Source: Nonomuraea purpurea
Lineage (GTDB): Bacteria > Actinomycetota > Actinomycetes > Streptosporangiales > Streptosporangiaceae
DNA: 64,000 nucleotides
Direction of reading: 5' to 3'
Assembly: GCF_042650645.1 (NCBI RefSeq)
Contig: NZ_JBHSBI010000005.1
Span: 310,001 to 374,000 of the forward strand
Shown here: one piece after another, positions 8,715 to 17,005 of the stretch
How positions within the stretch are numbered: the first letter of the stretch is position 1
Layout: every line of letters begins with the position of its first letter
The notes under the pieces: model-generated
The model's database searches: none
The model's input: only the letters and a program-made list of their open reading frames with translations
Told to the model about the DNA's origin: nothing
Made by a program: the position numbers and the translations under genes

Positions 8715-8915
8715 ATGGCGGAAACACCGGAGCCGGAAACCAGCGAAACTCCCGAGGACGAGATGAAGCGCAAGTTCCGCGAGGCGCTGGAGCGCAAGCG
8801 CAACCAGGGCGCGGGCTCGGGCGCGGGTGGCAGGGGCGTCGACCCATCGAAGATTCACGGGGCGCACGGTCCGGCTGCGAGTAAGAGATCGTTCAGGCGC
8901 AAGAGCGGCGGCTGA
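8715..8915 (+). CDS. DUF5302 small protein
   Basis: A 66-residue, highly charged protein with the DUF5302 pattern: acidic N-terminus, KRKFREALERK, and the C-terminal signature SKIHGAHGPAASKRSFRRKSGG split across the last 20 or so residues. The family is actinobacterial and uncharacterised; the basic tail suggests nucleic-acid or ribosome contact (inference). A ribosome site (GGAGG) lies just upstream and a hairpin terminator follows. Confidence 0.85.
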   Translation: MAETPEPETSETPEDEMKRKFREALERKRNQGAGSGAGGRGVDPSKIHGAHGPAASKRSFRRKSGG

Positions 8916-8933
8916 GGCTGACATTTTTCCTTC

Positions 8934-8959
8934 GGGGGGTACGGGTTGCCGTGCCCCCC
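8934..8959 (+). terminator. Terminator after DUF5302 gene
   Basis: Eleven-pair stem: GGGGGG and TACGG on the left, CCGTG and CCCCCC on the right, with a GTTG loop, followed by TTCTCTTTA. It separates the DUF5302 gene from the riboswitch leader. Confidence 0.75.
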
Positions 8960-9008
8960 TTCTCTTTACCTTCTTAGGTAGATCTTCGCCCGTTTCATTA
9001 TGAATCGT

Positions 9009-9038
9009 TTGCGTTTGTCCGGAATGTCTGGTTAAAGT
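9009..9038 (+). promoter_or_regulatory. Predicted promoter of riboswitch leader
   Basis: TTGCGT and TAAAGT hexamers with an 18-bp spacer lie just upstream of the structured leader. The match to the vegetative consensus is moderate. The site is proposed because a promoter must lie here, between the terminator and the riboswitch. Confidence 0.35.
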
Positions 9039-9094
9039 AATCGCCAAAACCAGCCGGTGGCGTGGACCTCACCCAGGAGGAACCAGCCGGTTGG

Positions 9095-9204
9095 CGCCGA
9101 ATCCCGATCATTCGGGAACCGGGGACCCAGGTTTTTGGGGTGAATCCGGCCGTGTGCCGGTAGGGCAACTCCACGCCCGAACCCGTCAGCTAACCCGGTA
9201 GGCG
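9095..9204 (+). ncRNA. c-di-AMP (ydaO/yuaA) riboswitch
   Basis: The leader carries the ydaO-class conserved blocks in order: P1 left arm CGCC with GAATCC, then GGGGACCCAGG, GGGGTGAATCC, a variable hairpin, GGTAGGGCAACTCC, CCCGAACCCGTCAGCTAACC, and GGTAGGCG, whose GGCG closes P1. This class binds cyclic di-AMP and usually turns expression off. In actinobacteria it commonly precedes wall-hydrolase and Rpf-type secreted proteins, which fits the downstream gene. About 200 nt of leader follow, including a possible long-loop hairpin (GTAGCC at 9318-9323 with GGCTAC at 9348-9353) and a C/T-rich tail that could serve as expression platform. Confidence 0.9.
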
Positions 9205-9407
9205 TGATGGAGAGGAACTGTGATCAATGCATGACCGCGTCATACCCCCAGACAGCGTAGTGCCGGCCGCCGGCTGAGCGGTTCTCCCCAGCTCTCCACG
9301 CTTTTCCCGCGCTGCGCGTAGCCGTCACCCCGTCAGGCGTCCTGTCCGGCTACCCCCTTTGCCACGGCGCGATCCCCCTGTCCCCTCGCAAAGGACTTTA
9401 CGTTTTC

Positions 9408-10079
9408 ATGACTGCTCGTTTTGGCCTGCGTTCCCTTGCCATGGTCGGCGTTTCCGCCTTCAGCGCGCTGTCCATCGCCGGCACCGCGGCCCACGCCGAC
9501 TCCGACACCGACGAGAAGATCCTGCTCAAGGGCTCCACGACCGCCTCGTACTTCTGGGACGACGCCTCGGGCCGCGCGGGCGACACCGGCCTGCCGGCCA
9601 GCGGCAAGCCCATGCAGAAGGGGCTGGCCGCCAGCCCGAGCTGGCCACTGCTGACCGAGGGTTATGTGACGTACAACGGCAAGAAGCTGCCGTTCTTCGT
9701 CGGCGACCGCGGGCCGGGCGTGCCCTCCAACAACGGCATCATGCTGGACCTCGACGGCAAGACCTTCGCCGAGCTGACCGGCGGCACCTTCAACAACGAC
9801 ACGCTGGGCGTGGACGGGGTCGGCGGGCAGGGGCACATCAAGGTCGACTACGTCATCACCAAGTGGGGTGACGGGCCGGGCAAGAAGAACTATCCGGTGC
9901 CGTTCTCGAGTGGGGCCTACGCCGAGCGCGACAAGAACCCGGCCACGCCTCCGGAGCCTGTGGGTGAGGTCAACGAGTCGGGCAGCGCGGGCGGCGCCCT
10001 GATCGCCGGCGCCCTGGCCATGGCCGGTGGCGGCGCGGTGCTCGGGCGCGAGCGTATCCGCAAGGTCATCAAGGGCTGA
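9408..10079 (+). CDS. Secreted double-psi-barrel-like protein with C-terminal membrane anchor
   Basis: A 223-residue exported protein. The signal peptide ends TAAHA (cleavage near residue 30). The central part resembles an RlpA/barwin-type double-psi beta-barrel: a pre-barrel segment, GYVTYNGKKLPFFVGDRGPG with the conserved Asp, then GIMLDLDGKTFAEL. The C-terminus has a glycine/alanine-rich hydrophobic helix and basic end (GRERIRKVIKG), so the protein is probably tethered outside the membrane. The riboswitch upstream ties it to c-di-AMP and wall or osmotic homeostasis. The fold is inferred from pattern only. Confidence 0.7.
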   Translation: MTARFGLRSLAMVGVSAFSALSIAGTAAHADSDTDEKILLKGSTTASYFWDDASGRAGDTGLPASGKPMQKGLAASPSWPLLTEGYVTYNGKKLPFFVGDRGPGVPSNNGIMLDLDGKTFAELTGGTFNNDTLGVDGVGGQGHIKVDYVITKWGDGPGKKNYPVPFSSGAYAERDKNPATPPEPVGEVNESGSAGGALIAGALAMAGGGAVLGRERIRKVIKG

Positions 10080-10091
10080 CTGGACCGACCC

Positions 10092-10114
10092 GGACCAGAA
10101 TGTCATTCTGGTCC
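10092..10114. promoter_or_regulatory. Perfect 11-bp inverted repeat before hydrolase gene
   Basis: Arms GGACCAGAATG and CATTCTGGTCC are separated by one base and end 2 bp before the GTG of the hydrolase gene. The one-base centre makes it look like an operator for a dimeric repressor rather than a terminator, although it also lies just after the previous stop. Confidence 0.55.
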
Positions 10115-10116
10115 TC

Positions 10117-10962
10117 GTGACGATCCGCGTAGCCGCCAACGGCATCGAAATCGCCTATGAGAGCTTCGGCTCACCAGAAGGACGACCCCTGCTCCTGATC
10201 ATGGGGCTGGGCGCGCAGCTCATCCACTGGGACGAAGAGCTCTGCGGGCTCCTGGCGGCCCAGGGGCACCACGTCGTACGGTTCGACAACCGCGACACGG
10301 GCCTGTCCACCCATTTCCACGACGTCGGCGCTCCCTCGGCGGGGGCGCCTTCGGCGTACCTGCTGGACGACCTGGCCGACGACGCCGCGGGGCTCATGGA
10401 CGCCCTCGGCTGGCCGGCCGCCCACGTCGTGGGCGCCTCCATGGGCGGCATGGTCGCCCAGGCGCTGGCCATCCGGCATCCGGAACGCCTGCTGACGCTC
10501 ACCTCGATCATGTCGACGCCCGGCCCGTCCGTCGCGCCGCCGAGCGAGGCCGCCATGGCCACCCTGATGGCCAGGCCCGCGGGTGATCGCGAATCCGTCA
10601 TGGCGCAGTCGCTGGAGACGTGGTCGGTGATCGGGTCGCCCGGTTACGAGCTGGATCGCGAGCGGGTGACCGCGGTGGCCGGGCTCGCCTTCGACCGCTG
10701 CTTCGATCCCGGGGGCACCGCCCGCCAGCTGGCGGCCATCATGGCCTCGGGCGACCGGACGGAGCTGCTGGCCGGCGTCCGGGCGCCGACGCTCGTGCTG
10801 CATGGCGAGGCCGACCAGCTCGTCCCGGTCGCCGGCGGCCGGGCCACGGCGGCGGCCATCCCCGGTGCGCGGCTGGTGACCTACCCGGGGATGGGGCACG
10901 ATCTGCCCCGGCCGCTCTGGCGGGACATCGTCGGCGAGATCACCAAGCACACCTCGGCCTGA
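10117..10962 (+). CDS. Alpha/beta-hydrolase (RdmC-like esterase family)
   Basis: About 281 residues from GTG 10117, whose product begins TIRVAANGIEIAYESFG as family members do; the open frame extends further upstream but without support. It shows the oxyanion segment LIMGLGAQLIHWDE, nucleophile elbow GASMGGM (Ser), acid loop LHGEADQLVP (Asp) and catalytic His in GMGHDLP. Relatives include aclacinomycin methylesterase and many unassigned esterases. No Shine-Dalgarno is visible, and the start touches a palindrome, so the mRNA may be leaderless. Confidence 0.88.
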   Translation: MTIRVAANGIEIAYESFGSPEGRPLLLIMGLGAQLIHWDEELCGLLAAQGHHVVRFDNRDTGLSTHFHDVGAPSAGAPSAYLLDDLADDAAGLMDALGWPAAHVVGASMGGMVAQALAIRHPERLLTLTSIMSTPGPSVAPPSEAAMATLMARPAGDRESVMAQSLETWSVIGSPGYELDRERVTAVAGLAFDRCFDPGGTARQLAAIMASGDRTELLAGVRAPTLVLHGEADQLVPVAGGRATAAAIPGARLVTYPGMGHDLPRPLWRDIVGEITKHTSA

Positions 10963-10983
10963 GGGCCGCGAGAAGTCCGCGTT

Positions 10984-11334
10984 CTACGCGGACTTCTCGC
11001 GGTTGCGCAGGATCTCGGCCACGTTCTCCTCGGCCCACTGCGCCACCACCGAGACGGGGCCGTGCAGCGAGTGGCCCAGGTCCGTCAGCGTGTACTCCAC
11101 CCGAGGCGGCACCTCCGCGAACACCTCCCGCGTCACCAGCCCGTCGCTCTCCATGGCCCGCAGCGTCTGCGTCAGCACCTTGGGCGTGACCCCGCCCATT
11201 CGCGTCCGCAGCCGGGTGAACCGCATCGGCCCTCCGGCGAGGCAGAGCAGCACCAGCACCGACCATTTATCGCCAATCCTGTCGAGAACCACTCGGGACG
11301 GGCAATTCTGGTTGAAAACATCGCCGGTATCCAT
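10984..11334 (-). CDS. HxlR-family winged-helix regulator
   Basis: A 116-residue HxlR-type regulator: N-terminal Cys (NQNCPSR), recognition region IGDKWSVLVLLCLAGGPMRFTRL, then VTPKVLTQTLRAMESDGLV and a wing with VEYTLTDLG. Members often sense aldehydes, quinones or redox state through the N-terminal Cys. It is divergent from an NAD(P)-binding protein, the usual arrangement for an HxlR regulator and its target oxidoreductase. Confidence 0.92.
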   Translation of the reverse strand: MDTGDVFNQNCPSRVVLDRIGDKWSVLVLLCLAGGPMRFTRLRTRMGGVTPKVLTQTLRAMESDGLVTREVFAEVPPRVEYTLTDLGHSLHGPVSVVAQWAEENVAEILRNREKSA

Positions 11335-11337
11335 GAG

Positions 11338-11379
11338 GTACTTATAGCACTATGAAGTAACCAGTATCTGATGGATACT
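11338..11379. promoter_or_regulatory. Divergent promoter with two dyads (HxlR target site)
   Basis: Two symmetric elements lie in the 54-bp interval: an imperfect dyad GGTACTTATAG / TATGAAGTAACC centred near 11350, and a perfect AGTATC / GATACT pair at 11363-11368 and 11374-11379. HxlR regulators normally bind such dyads between divergent genes; assignment to this regulator is inference. Confidence 0.5.
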
Positions 11380-11388
11380 CTTGCCGGC

Positions 11389-11991
11389 ATGAAGCTTCTT
11401 CTCTTCGGCGCGACCGGCATGATCGGTCAGCGCATCGCCGCCGAACTGGTGAACCGCGGGCACGAGGTGACGGCAGTCAGCCGTTCGGGCCCGGTCAAGG
11501 GCGACGTGAAAGACACTGCCACGCTGGCCAAGGGCTACGACGCCATCGTCTCGGCGATCGCGCCGCCGCGCGACGGCACCGACCCCGAAGGCCCGTTCCT
11601 CGAGGCCAACCGCGCCCTGATCGAGGGGGCGCGCGCGGCAGGCGTGCGCCGGGTGATCTCCGTCGGCGGCGCGGGCAGCCTCAAGGTGGCTCCAGGGCTC
11701 GACCTGGTCGACACGCCCGAGTTCCCGGAGATCTACAAGAAGGAGTCGCTGGCGGGACGCAAGGCGCTCGGCCTCTTCCGCCAGGTCGACGACCTCGACT
11801 GGACCTACATCTCGCCGGCCGCCGAGATCGGTCCTGGCGAGCGCACGGGTATCTACCGCATCGGTCACGAGGACCTGCTCACCGACTCCGAGGGCCGCAG
11901 CTTCATCTCCGCCGAGGACTACGCGGTCGCCGTCGCGGACGAGTTGGAGAACGGCGCCCATCCGCGCCGGCGCATCACCGTCGCCTACTGA
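11389..11991 (+). CDS. NAD(P)H-binding protein, atypical SDR
   Basis: About 200 residues. A Rossmann N-terminus (MKLLLFGATGMIGQRIAAEL) matches NAD(P)H-binding proteins of the YwnB/NmrA-like group, with the later motif GVRRVISVGGAGSL. The ATG at 11389 directly before the glycine-rich loop was chosen over the upstream 11371. Partners of HxlR regulators of this type are often quinone or azo-reductase-like. Its 3' end overlaps the convergent DUF4032 gene by 7 bases. Confidence 0.85.
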   Translation: MKLLLFGATGMIGQRIAAELVNRGHEVTAVSRSGPVKGDVKDTATLAKGYDAIVSAIAPPRDGTDPEGPFLEANRALIEGARAAGVRRVISVGGAGSLKVAPGLDLVDTPEFPEIYKKESLAGRKALGLFRQVDDLDWTYISPAAEIGPGERTGIYRIGHEDLLTDSEGRSFISAEDYAVAVADELENGAHPRRRITVAY

Positions 11992-13193
11992 GCGGGTTCG
12001 TCGGGAAGCAGCGCCTTCTCCTCCGGCTTGTGCACCAGCACGTTGTCCACGTACGAGCGCACGGCCGAGGCCAGCCCCACGTCGGCGCCCTCCTCCTCCG
12101 ACAGGTACCAGCGGTGGTCGAGGATCTCGTGGAAGAGCTGCGCGGGTTCGAGCTTGCCCCGCATGCGCGCGGGGATGGCCTCGACCGTCGGCTGGAACAC
12201 CTCCGCCAGCCAGCGGTGCGCCACGATGGCCTCGTCCTCGTGGCGCAGCCCCTTGGCCACCCTGAAACCGTCGAGGTCGTTGAGCAGCCGCCGCGCCTGG
12301 TTCTCCTCCACGTCGAGGCCGGTCAGCCTGAGCAGGCGGCGCTGGTGGTGTCCGGCGTCCACGACCTTGGGCCGCACGATCAGCCGCCCGGTGCCGACCT
12401 TGCGCCGCACCATCATCTCGGCGACGTCGAAGCCGAGCAGGTTCAGGCGCCTGATGCGCTGCTCCACCCGGTGCCAGTCCACCTCCTCGATGATCTCGCT
12501 CTCGTTGATCTCGTCCCACAGGCGGTGGTAGCGGGCCACGACGTCCTCGGCGGTCTCCATGGGGTCGATGGAGGGGTGCAGCAGCCCGCCGGCCTCCAGG
12601 TCGAGCATCTCGCCGAAGATGTTGGTGTGGGCCGTGTCGATGTCGGCCAGCCGCTGGCCCCGGCTGATCATCGGGTGCATCTCGCCGGTCTCGGCGTCCA
12701 CCAGGTAGGCGGCGAAGGAGCCGGCGTCCCTGCGGAACAGGGTGTTGGACAGTGAGCAGTCACCCCAGTAGAAGCCGTTCAGGTGCAGCCGCACCAGCAG
12801 CACGGCCAGGGCGTCCAGCAGCCGGGTGAGCGTGTCGGGCCGCAGCGTGCCCGACATGACCGCGCGGTAGGGCAGTGAGAACTGCAGGTGTCTGGTGATC
12901 AGCGCCGCGTCGAGGCCGCCCTCGCGCCCGGTGACGTACGCGACGGGCTCCACGGCGGGCGCGTCGAGCCTGGCCAGGTCCCACAACAACTGGTATTCAC
13001 GCTTGGCGAAGCGCTCGCTGATCTCCTTGATCGCATACACCTTGCCGGACAGTCGCGCGAAGCGCACGACGTGGCGCGAGATGCCGCGTGGCAGATCGAC
13101 CAGGTGGTGCTGCGGCCAGTCTTGGAGGGGCACCTCCCAGGGGAGGCGGATCAGGTCAGGGTCGCCTAGCGCGCCGGTGATCTGCAAGGGCAT
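11985..13193 (-). CDS. DUF4032 protein (LPS-kinase-like fold)
   Basis: About 402 residues. The start at 13193 (MPLQITGALGDPDLIRLPWEVPL) matches DUF4032 proteins; the frame continues upstream but would run through the divergent gene's start. A kinase-like core is visible: VYAIKEI (Lys), a loop with GFYWGDCSLSNTLFR, and YLVDAETGEM (DxE in place of DFG). This resembles lipopolysaccharide/KdkA-type kinases. The role is unknown. It is divergent from the DUF885 gene with only 22 bp between starts. Confidence 0.88.
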   Translation of the reverse strand: MPLQITGALGDPDLIRLPWEVPLQDWPQHHLVDLPRGISRHVVRFARLSGKVYAIKEISERFAKREYQLLWDLARLDAPAVEPVAYVTGREGGLDAALITRHLQFSLPYRAVMSGTLRPDTLTRLLDALAVLLVRLHLNGFYWGDCSLSNTLFRRDAGSFAAYLVDAETGEMHPMISRGQRLADIDTAHTNIFGEMLDLEAGGLLHPSIDPMETAEDVVARYHRLWDEINESEIIEEVDWHRVEQRIRRLNLLGFDVAEMMVRRKVGTGRLIVRPKVVDAGHHQRRLLRLTGLDVEENQARRLLNDLDGFRVAKGLRHEDEAIVAHRWLAEVFQPTVEAIPARMRGKLEPAQLFHEILDHRWYLSEEEGADVGLASAVRSYVDNVLVHKPEEKALLPDEPAQ

Positions 13194-13215
13194 TTGTAAA
13201 GGATATGGTGCATCG

Positions 13216-14784
13216 GTGGACGAGTTTCTCAATTGGTACTTTTCCGACCGCCCCGTCGTCGCCAGCACCTTGGGAGCCGACGGCCACGATCACACCCTCG
13301 GTGACTTCACCGCATCCGGCTGGACCGCACGCGAGCGTGAGGAGGCCCGCTGGCTCGACCGCCTGGCGGCCCTGCGGCCCTCGTCGCTCGACGACGCGAT
13401 CGACAGGGATCTCGTCCTGTCGCAGCTCAGGGGCTCTGTCGCCCTCGCGTCCTGGCCGGAGTGGCGCCGCTCCCCGTCCGCCTACCTGTCGTCGATCTTC
13501 ACCTCGATGTACACGCCCTTCCAGCAGCGGCTGAAACCTGAGCCCGAGCTGGTCTCGGCCGCGATCCTCCGGCTGGCCGAGGTGCCGGGCGTGCTGGCGG
13601 CCTGCCGCGCGAACCTGGACCCGGACCTGGCCGCGCCGCTGCTGGTCAAGCGCGGGCTGGGCCAGGCGCGCACCGGCCGCAACTTCCTGACCCGCACGAT
13701 TCCTTCCATGGTCGAGGACGAAGGGCTGCGCGCCCGGCTGGCCGAGGCCGCCGAGCCGGCCGCGCGGGCCTTCGACGACCTCGTCGCCTTCCTGGAGGGC
13801 TTCGAGTGCGGCGGCACCTGGCGGATGGGGGAGAAGCTGTACTCCACGCTGTTGCACGAGCGCGAGCTGCTCGGGTACGGCGCCGCCGAGCTGCACGAGA
13901 AGGGCAAGGCCGCCTGGGCCGAGCTCGACGCCCGGATGCGCGGGGTCGCGGTCGGGGTCAACGGCACCGAGGACTGGCGGGCGGCCATGGAGTCCCTCAT
14001 GGACGACCACCCGCCGACCCTGGAGGACATGCGGGCCGAGTACGAGGCGGAGACGCGGCGGGCCAGGGAGTTCGTCAAGGAACGGGACCTGATGACCTTC
14101 GCCGACGGCGAGGAGTGCCTGGTGCTGCCGTCGGCCGAGTACACCCGTCCCATCCTGTCGGTCGCCCACTACCTGTCGCCGCCGCCGCTGCACAGTTCGC
14201 GCACCGGCATCTTCTTCGTCCCCTACACCCCCGACGGCTTCACCCCCGAGCAGGTACGCCAGCGCCTGCGGACGAACTGCAGGGCCCAGATGCCCTCGAT
14301 CGCCGTCCACGAGGCGTATCCGGGGCATCACTGGCACCTGTCGTACATGGCGGGCAATCCCCGTGCGGTGCGCAAGGTGTTCCGCACTCCGTACTTCAGC
14401 GAGGGCTGGGCCCTGTACGTCGAGAAGCTCCTGCACGAGCAGGGCTACTTCGACACCCCGGCCACCGAGCTGGCCCACCTGGACTGCCGGATCTTCCGCG
14501 CCGCCAGGATCGTCGTGGACACCGCGCTGCACTGCGAGGACATGTCGATCGAGGAGGCCGAGACGTTCATGTCCACGAAGGCGTCGTTGTCGCCCGGCAC
14601 CGCCGAGGGCGAGGTCAACCGCTACTGCGCCTGGCCCACGCAGGCGCCGTCGTACCTGACGGGCGCCATCGAGATCGACCGGATCAGGGAGTCGTTCCAG
14701 GGGTCGCAGAAGGACTTCCACGACAGGATCGCGGGCTCAGGCGGGCTGCCGCTCGGGCTGGCGGAGCAGGCGGCGCTGGCCTAA
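13216..14784 (+). CDS. DUF885 family metallohydrolase
   Basis: About 522 residues. The DUF885 hallmark HEAYPGHHWHLSY (about 365-377) supplies a gluzincin-like zinc site, with a downstream region PYFSEGWALYVEKLL containing the expected Glu. DUF885 proteins are predicted metallopeptidases or hydrolases without a well-established substrate. The GTG at 13216 is the first in-frame start after the divergent neighbour. The last bases overlap the convergent aldolase gene. Confidence 0.9.
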   Translation: MDEFLNWYFSDRPVVASTLGADGHDHTLGDFTASGWTAREREEARWLDRLAALRPSSLDDAIDRDLVLSQLRGSVALASWPEWRRSPSAYLSSIFTSMYTPFQQRLKPEPELVSAAILRLAEVPGVLAACRANLDPDLAAPLLVKRGLGQARTGRNFLTRTIPSMVEDEGLRARLAEAAEPAARAFDDLVAFLEGFECGGTWRMGEKLYSTLLHERELLGYGAAELHEKGKAAWAELDARMRGVAVGVNGTEDWRAAMESLMDDHPPTLEDMRAEYEAETRRAREFVKERDLMTFADGEECLVLPSAEYTRPILSVAHYLSPPPLHSSRTGIFFVPYTPDGFTPEQVRQRLRTNCRAQMPSIAVHEAYPGHHWHLSYMAGNPRAVRKVFRTPYFSEGWALYVEKLLHEQGYFDTPATELAHLDCRIFRAARIVVDTALHCEDMSIEEAETFMSTKASLSPGTAEGEVNRYCAWPTQAPSYLTGAIEIDRIRESFQGSQKDFHDRIAGSGGLPLGLAEQAALA

Positions 14785-15407
14785 CGGCGGGGGAAGTCCG
14801 GCGGGTTGGCCGCGCGCTCGACCACGGCGGCGAGCTGCTCGTCCGTCAGGACGGCCGGCTTGCCGACGGACAGGCCCCGCACGTAGACCTCGCACAGCCA
14901 CTCCAGCAGCCGGGTGGCCTCGAACGCCTGCTCCAGGGTCGCCCCGATGGTCACCCCGCCGTGGTTGGCCATCAGGGCGGCCTGCTTGCCCTCCAGGGCT
15001 GCCCGCACGTTGGCGGCCAGCTCGGGGGTGCCGTACGTGGCGTACTCGGCGACCTTGACGACCCCGCCGAGCAGCAGCGCGTTGTAGTGGACGGGCGGCA
15101 GCTCGCTCATCGTGGTGGCCACGACCGTCCCGAACACCGAGTGCGTGTGCACGATGGCCTGCGCGTCCGTGGCGGCGTAGACGGCCAGGTGCATCGGGGT
15201 CTCGCTGGACGGCTGCAGCTCGCCCTCGACCAGCCGGCCCTCGATGTCGACGACGGGGCACATCTCCGGGGTGAGGCGGTCGAGCGCCACCCCCGAGGGT
15301 GTGACCGCGACGAGGTCGCCCTGGCGCACGCTCAGGTTCCCCGACGTGCCGATCACCAGGCCGAGTTCTGCGGCTCGACGGCCGTACTCGCAGAGCTGCG
15401 CGCGCAT
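14781..15407 (-). CDS. Class II aldolase/adducin-family sugar-phosphate aldolase
   Basis: A 208-residue fuculose-1-phosphate-aldolase-type enzyme. Seen are TSGNLSVRQGDLVAVTPSG (phosphate binding), SSETPMHLAVY (catalytic Glu), HTHS (two zinc His) and a third His in MANHGG. The family cleaves a ketose phosphate to DHAP and an aldehyde, or epimerises pentose phosphates. It sits 41 bp downstream of the TetR gene on the same strand and opposite a PfkB kinase, pointing to a shared sugar pathway. Confidence 0.9.
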   Translation of the reverse strand: MRAQLCEYGRRAAELGLVIGTSGNLSVRQGDLVAVTPSGVALDRLTPEMCPVVDIEGRLVEGELQPSSETPMHLAVYAATDAQAIVHTHSVFGTVVATTMSELPPVHYNALLLGGVVKVAEYATYGTPELAANVRAALEGKQAALMANHGGVTIGATLEQAFEATRLLEWLCEVYVRGLSVGKPAVLTDEQLAAVVERAANPPDFPRR

Positions 15408-15448
15408 GTGCCAGGACTGTAGTCGGTCGTCCGAATTACGGCAATTGT

Positions 15449-16033
15449 TCAGAGGCGGTCGAGGGTCTGCAGCATGAGGCGTTCGAGGTCGACCCGGGTC
15501 AGGCGGCCGGGGTAGAGGAGCAGGTGCAGGCTGAGGCCGTCGACCAGGGCCAGCAGGTGCTCGGTCAGGTCGTCGAGGTTGTCGTCGGTGCGCAGTTCGC
15601 CGGCCGCGCGGGCCCTGGCCAGCAGGTCTCGGACGGCGGCGCGCAGTTCGTCCGCCTCGGCCCGCTGCACCTCGGCCAGTCGATCGGAGGCCAGGCTGCG
15701 GCTCCAGAAGCTGACCTCCAGCCGGCTCTCCTGGGTGCGCTCGGCGTCCAGCGGCAGGTTGTCCAGCAGGAGCTCGCGCAGCGCGGCCAGCCCCGTCACA
15801 CCCTCGACCTTGCCGGTCAGCCTGGCCCTGATGCGCTGGTGCGACTGCCGCAGCGCCGACAGCAGGATCTCGTCCTTGTCGGCGAAGTAGTGGGCGAGCA
15901 CCCCGTTGGAATAGCCGGCCTCCTTGGCGATGGCACGGGTGGTGGCGGCGTCGATGCCGTCCCTGACGATCACCCGGCGGGCCGCCGCCAGAACCTCACG
16001 CCTGCGCTCGTCATGATCGACGATCTTGGGCAT
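15449..16033 (-). CDS. TetR-family regulator (BetI-like)
   Basis: A 194-residue TetR protein with HTH region RREVLAAARRVIVRDGIDAATTRAIAKEAGYSNGVLAHYFADK and a C-terminal domain resembling BetI/TetR_C_6. It is transcribed together with the aldolase and divergent from the PfkB kinase gene; it probably controls both directions from the 47-bp interval. Confidence 0.9.
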   Translation of the reverse strand: MPKIVDHDERRREVLAAARRVIVRDGIDAATTRAIAKEAGYSNGVLAHYFADKDEILLSALRQSHQRIRARLTGKVEGVTGLAALRELLLDNLPLDAERTQESRLEVSFWSRSLASDRLAEVQRAEADELRAAVRDLLARARAAGELRTDDNLDDLTEHLLALVDGLSLHLLLYPGRLTRVDLERLMLQTLDRL

Positions 16034-16045
16034 CGGTCGCCTCCA

Positions 16046-16076
16046 TTGACTTTTTATTCGGACGTCTGTCTATTTA
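16046..16076 (+). promoter_or_regulatory. Promoter of the kinase gene, probably leaderless
   Basis: TTGACT (16046-16051) and TATTTA (16071-16076) are 19 bp apart; TCTATT at 16069 would give 17. The second hexamer ends only 4 bases before the ATG at 16081, so transcription should begin at or next to the start codon. A near-palindrome around GACGTC (16061-16066) between the hexamers is a candidate site for the divergent TetR. Confidence 0.5.
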
Positions 16077-16080
16077 GACT

Positions 16081-16995
16081 ATGACCGTCGCCACCGTCGG
16101 CGTCCACATCGTCGACATCCTCGCCAGGCCCGTCGACCACATTCCCGAGGGCCAGGACACCGTGCTGGTCGACCAGATCCGCCTCACCGCCGCGGGCGCC
16201 GCCGCGGGGACCGCCGTCGACCTGGTCAAGCTGGGCCACTCCGTGGTCACCATGGGCGCCGTCGGCGACGACGAACTGGGCGACTTCCTGCTCATGGTGC
16301 TGGCCAAGCGCGGGGTCGACGTCTCCCGCCTGGTGCGCAGGGCGGGGGAGCGGACGGCCGCCTCGGTCCTGCCCATCAGACCGGACGGCGGCCGGCCCAG
16401 CTTCCACGTGCCGGGTGCCAACCTCTCGGTGACATACGCCGACCTGGACGCGGCCGTGCTGCGCGGAGCGCGGGCGATCCACCTGGGCGGCGTGGACGTC
16501 ACCTTCGGCCTCGGCGACCCGGCCTTCTTCGCCCTCCTGGACGAGGTCCGCGCCGCCGGCGTGATCGTCACCATGGACCTGCTGTCGGAGATGGCCGACC
16601 TGCTGGCCATGGCCAGGGCCTTCCTGCCGCACGTGGACTACGTCCTGCCGAACCAGACCCAGGTCTTACTGATGACAGGCGAGCCCGACCCGGAGGCGGC
16701 GGCGCGGGCGCTGCTGGCCGACGGCCCCAAGGGCGTGCTCGTCACGCTCGGCGCGTCGGGCAGCCTCGTGGTCACCCCCGAGGCCGTCGAGCGGGTGCCC
16801 GCCGTGAAGACGGACGTCTCCGACACGACCGGCTGCGGCGACGCGTACTGCGCCGGGTTCCTCACGGGCCTGCTGCACGGGCAGGACGTGCCGACGGCCG
16901 CCCGCTGGGGCGCCGCCGCGGCGGCCCGGGTGGCCACGGGGCTCGGCTCCGACGCCGGCCTCACCGACCTCGATTCCCTCCTCAGCCTTCTGTAA
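16081..16995 (+). CDS. PfkB-family carbohydrate kinase
   Basis: A 304-residue ribokinase-family enzyme. The substrate side has RLTAAGAAAGTAVDLVKLGHSVVTMGAVGDDELG; the C-terminal active-site motif is DTTGCGDAYCAGF with the catalytic Asp. It phosphorylates a sugar or sugar acid; the substrate cannot be read from sequence. Its neighbours (class II aldolase, aminotransferase, sugar importer) suggest a kinase-then-aldolase route. It is followed after 10 bases by the aminotransferase gene. Confidence 0.9.
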   Translation: MTVATVGVHIVDILARPVDHIPEGQDTVLVDQIRLTAAGAAAGTAVDLVKLGHSVVTMGAVGDDELGDFLLMVLAKRGVDVSRLVRRAGERTAASVLPIRPDGGRPSFHVPGANLSVTYADLDAAVLRGARAIHLGGVDVTFGLGDPAFFALLDEVRAAGVIVTMDLLSEMADLLAMARAFLPHVDYVLPNQTQVLLMTGEPDPEAAARALLADGPKGVLVTLGASGSLVVTPEAVERVPAVKTDVSDTTGCGDAYCAGFLTGLLHGQDVPTAARWGAAAAARVATGLGSDAGLTDLDSLLSLL

Positions 16996-17005
16996 GGACC
17001 ACCCC

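Noticed and set aside
9048..9096. Direct repeat AACCAGCCGGT-GGCG (two copies) as a regulator site
   Set aside because: Both copies sit in or beside the riboswitch leader and can pair locally, so RNA structure explains them better.
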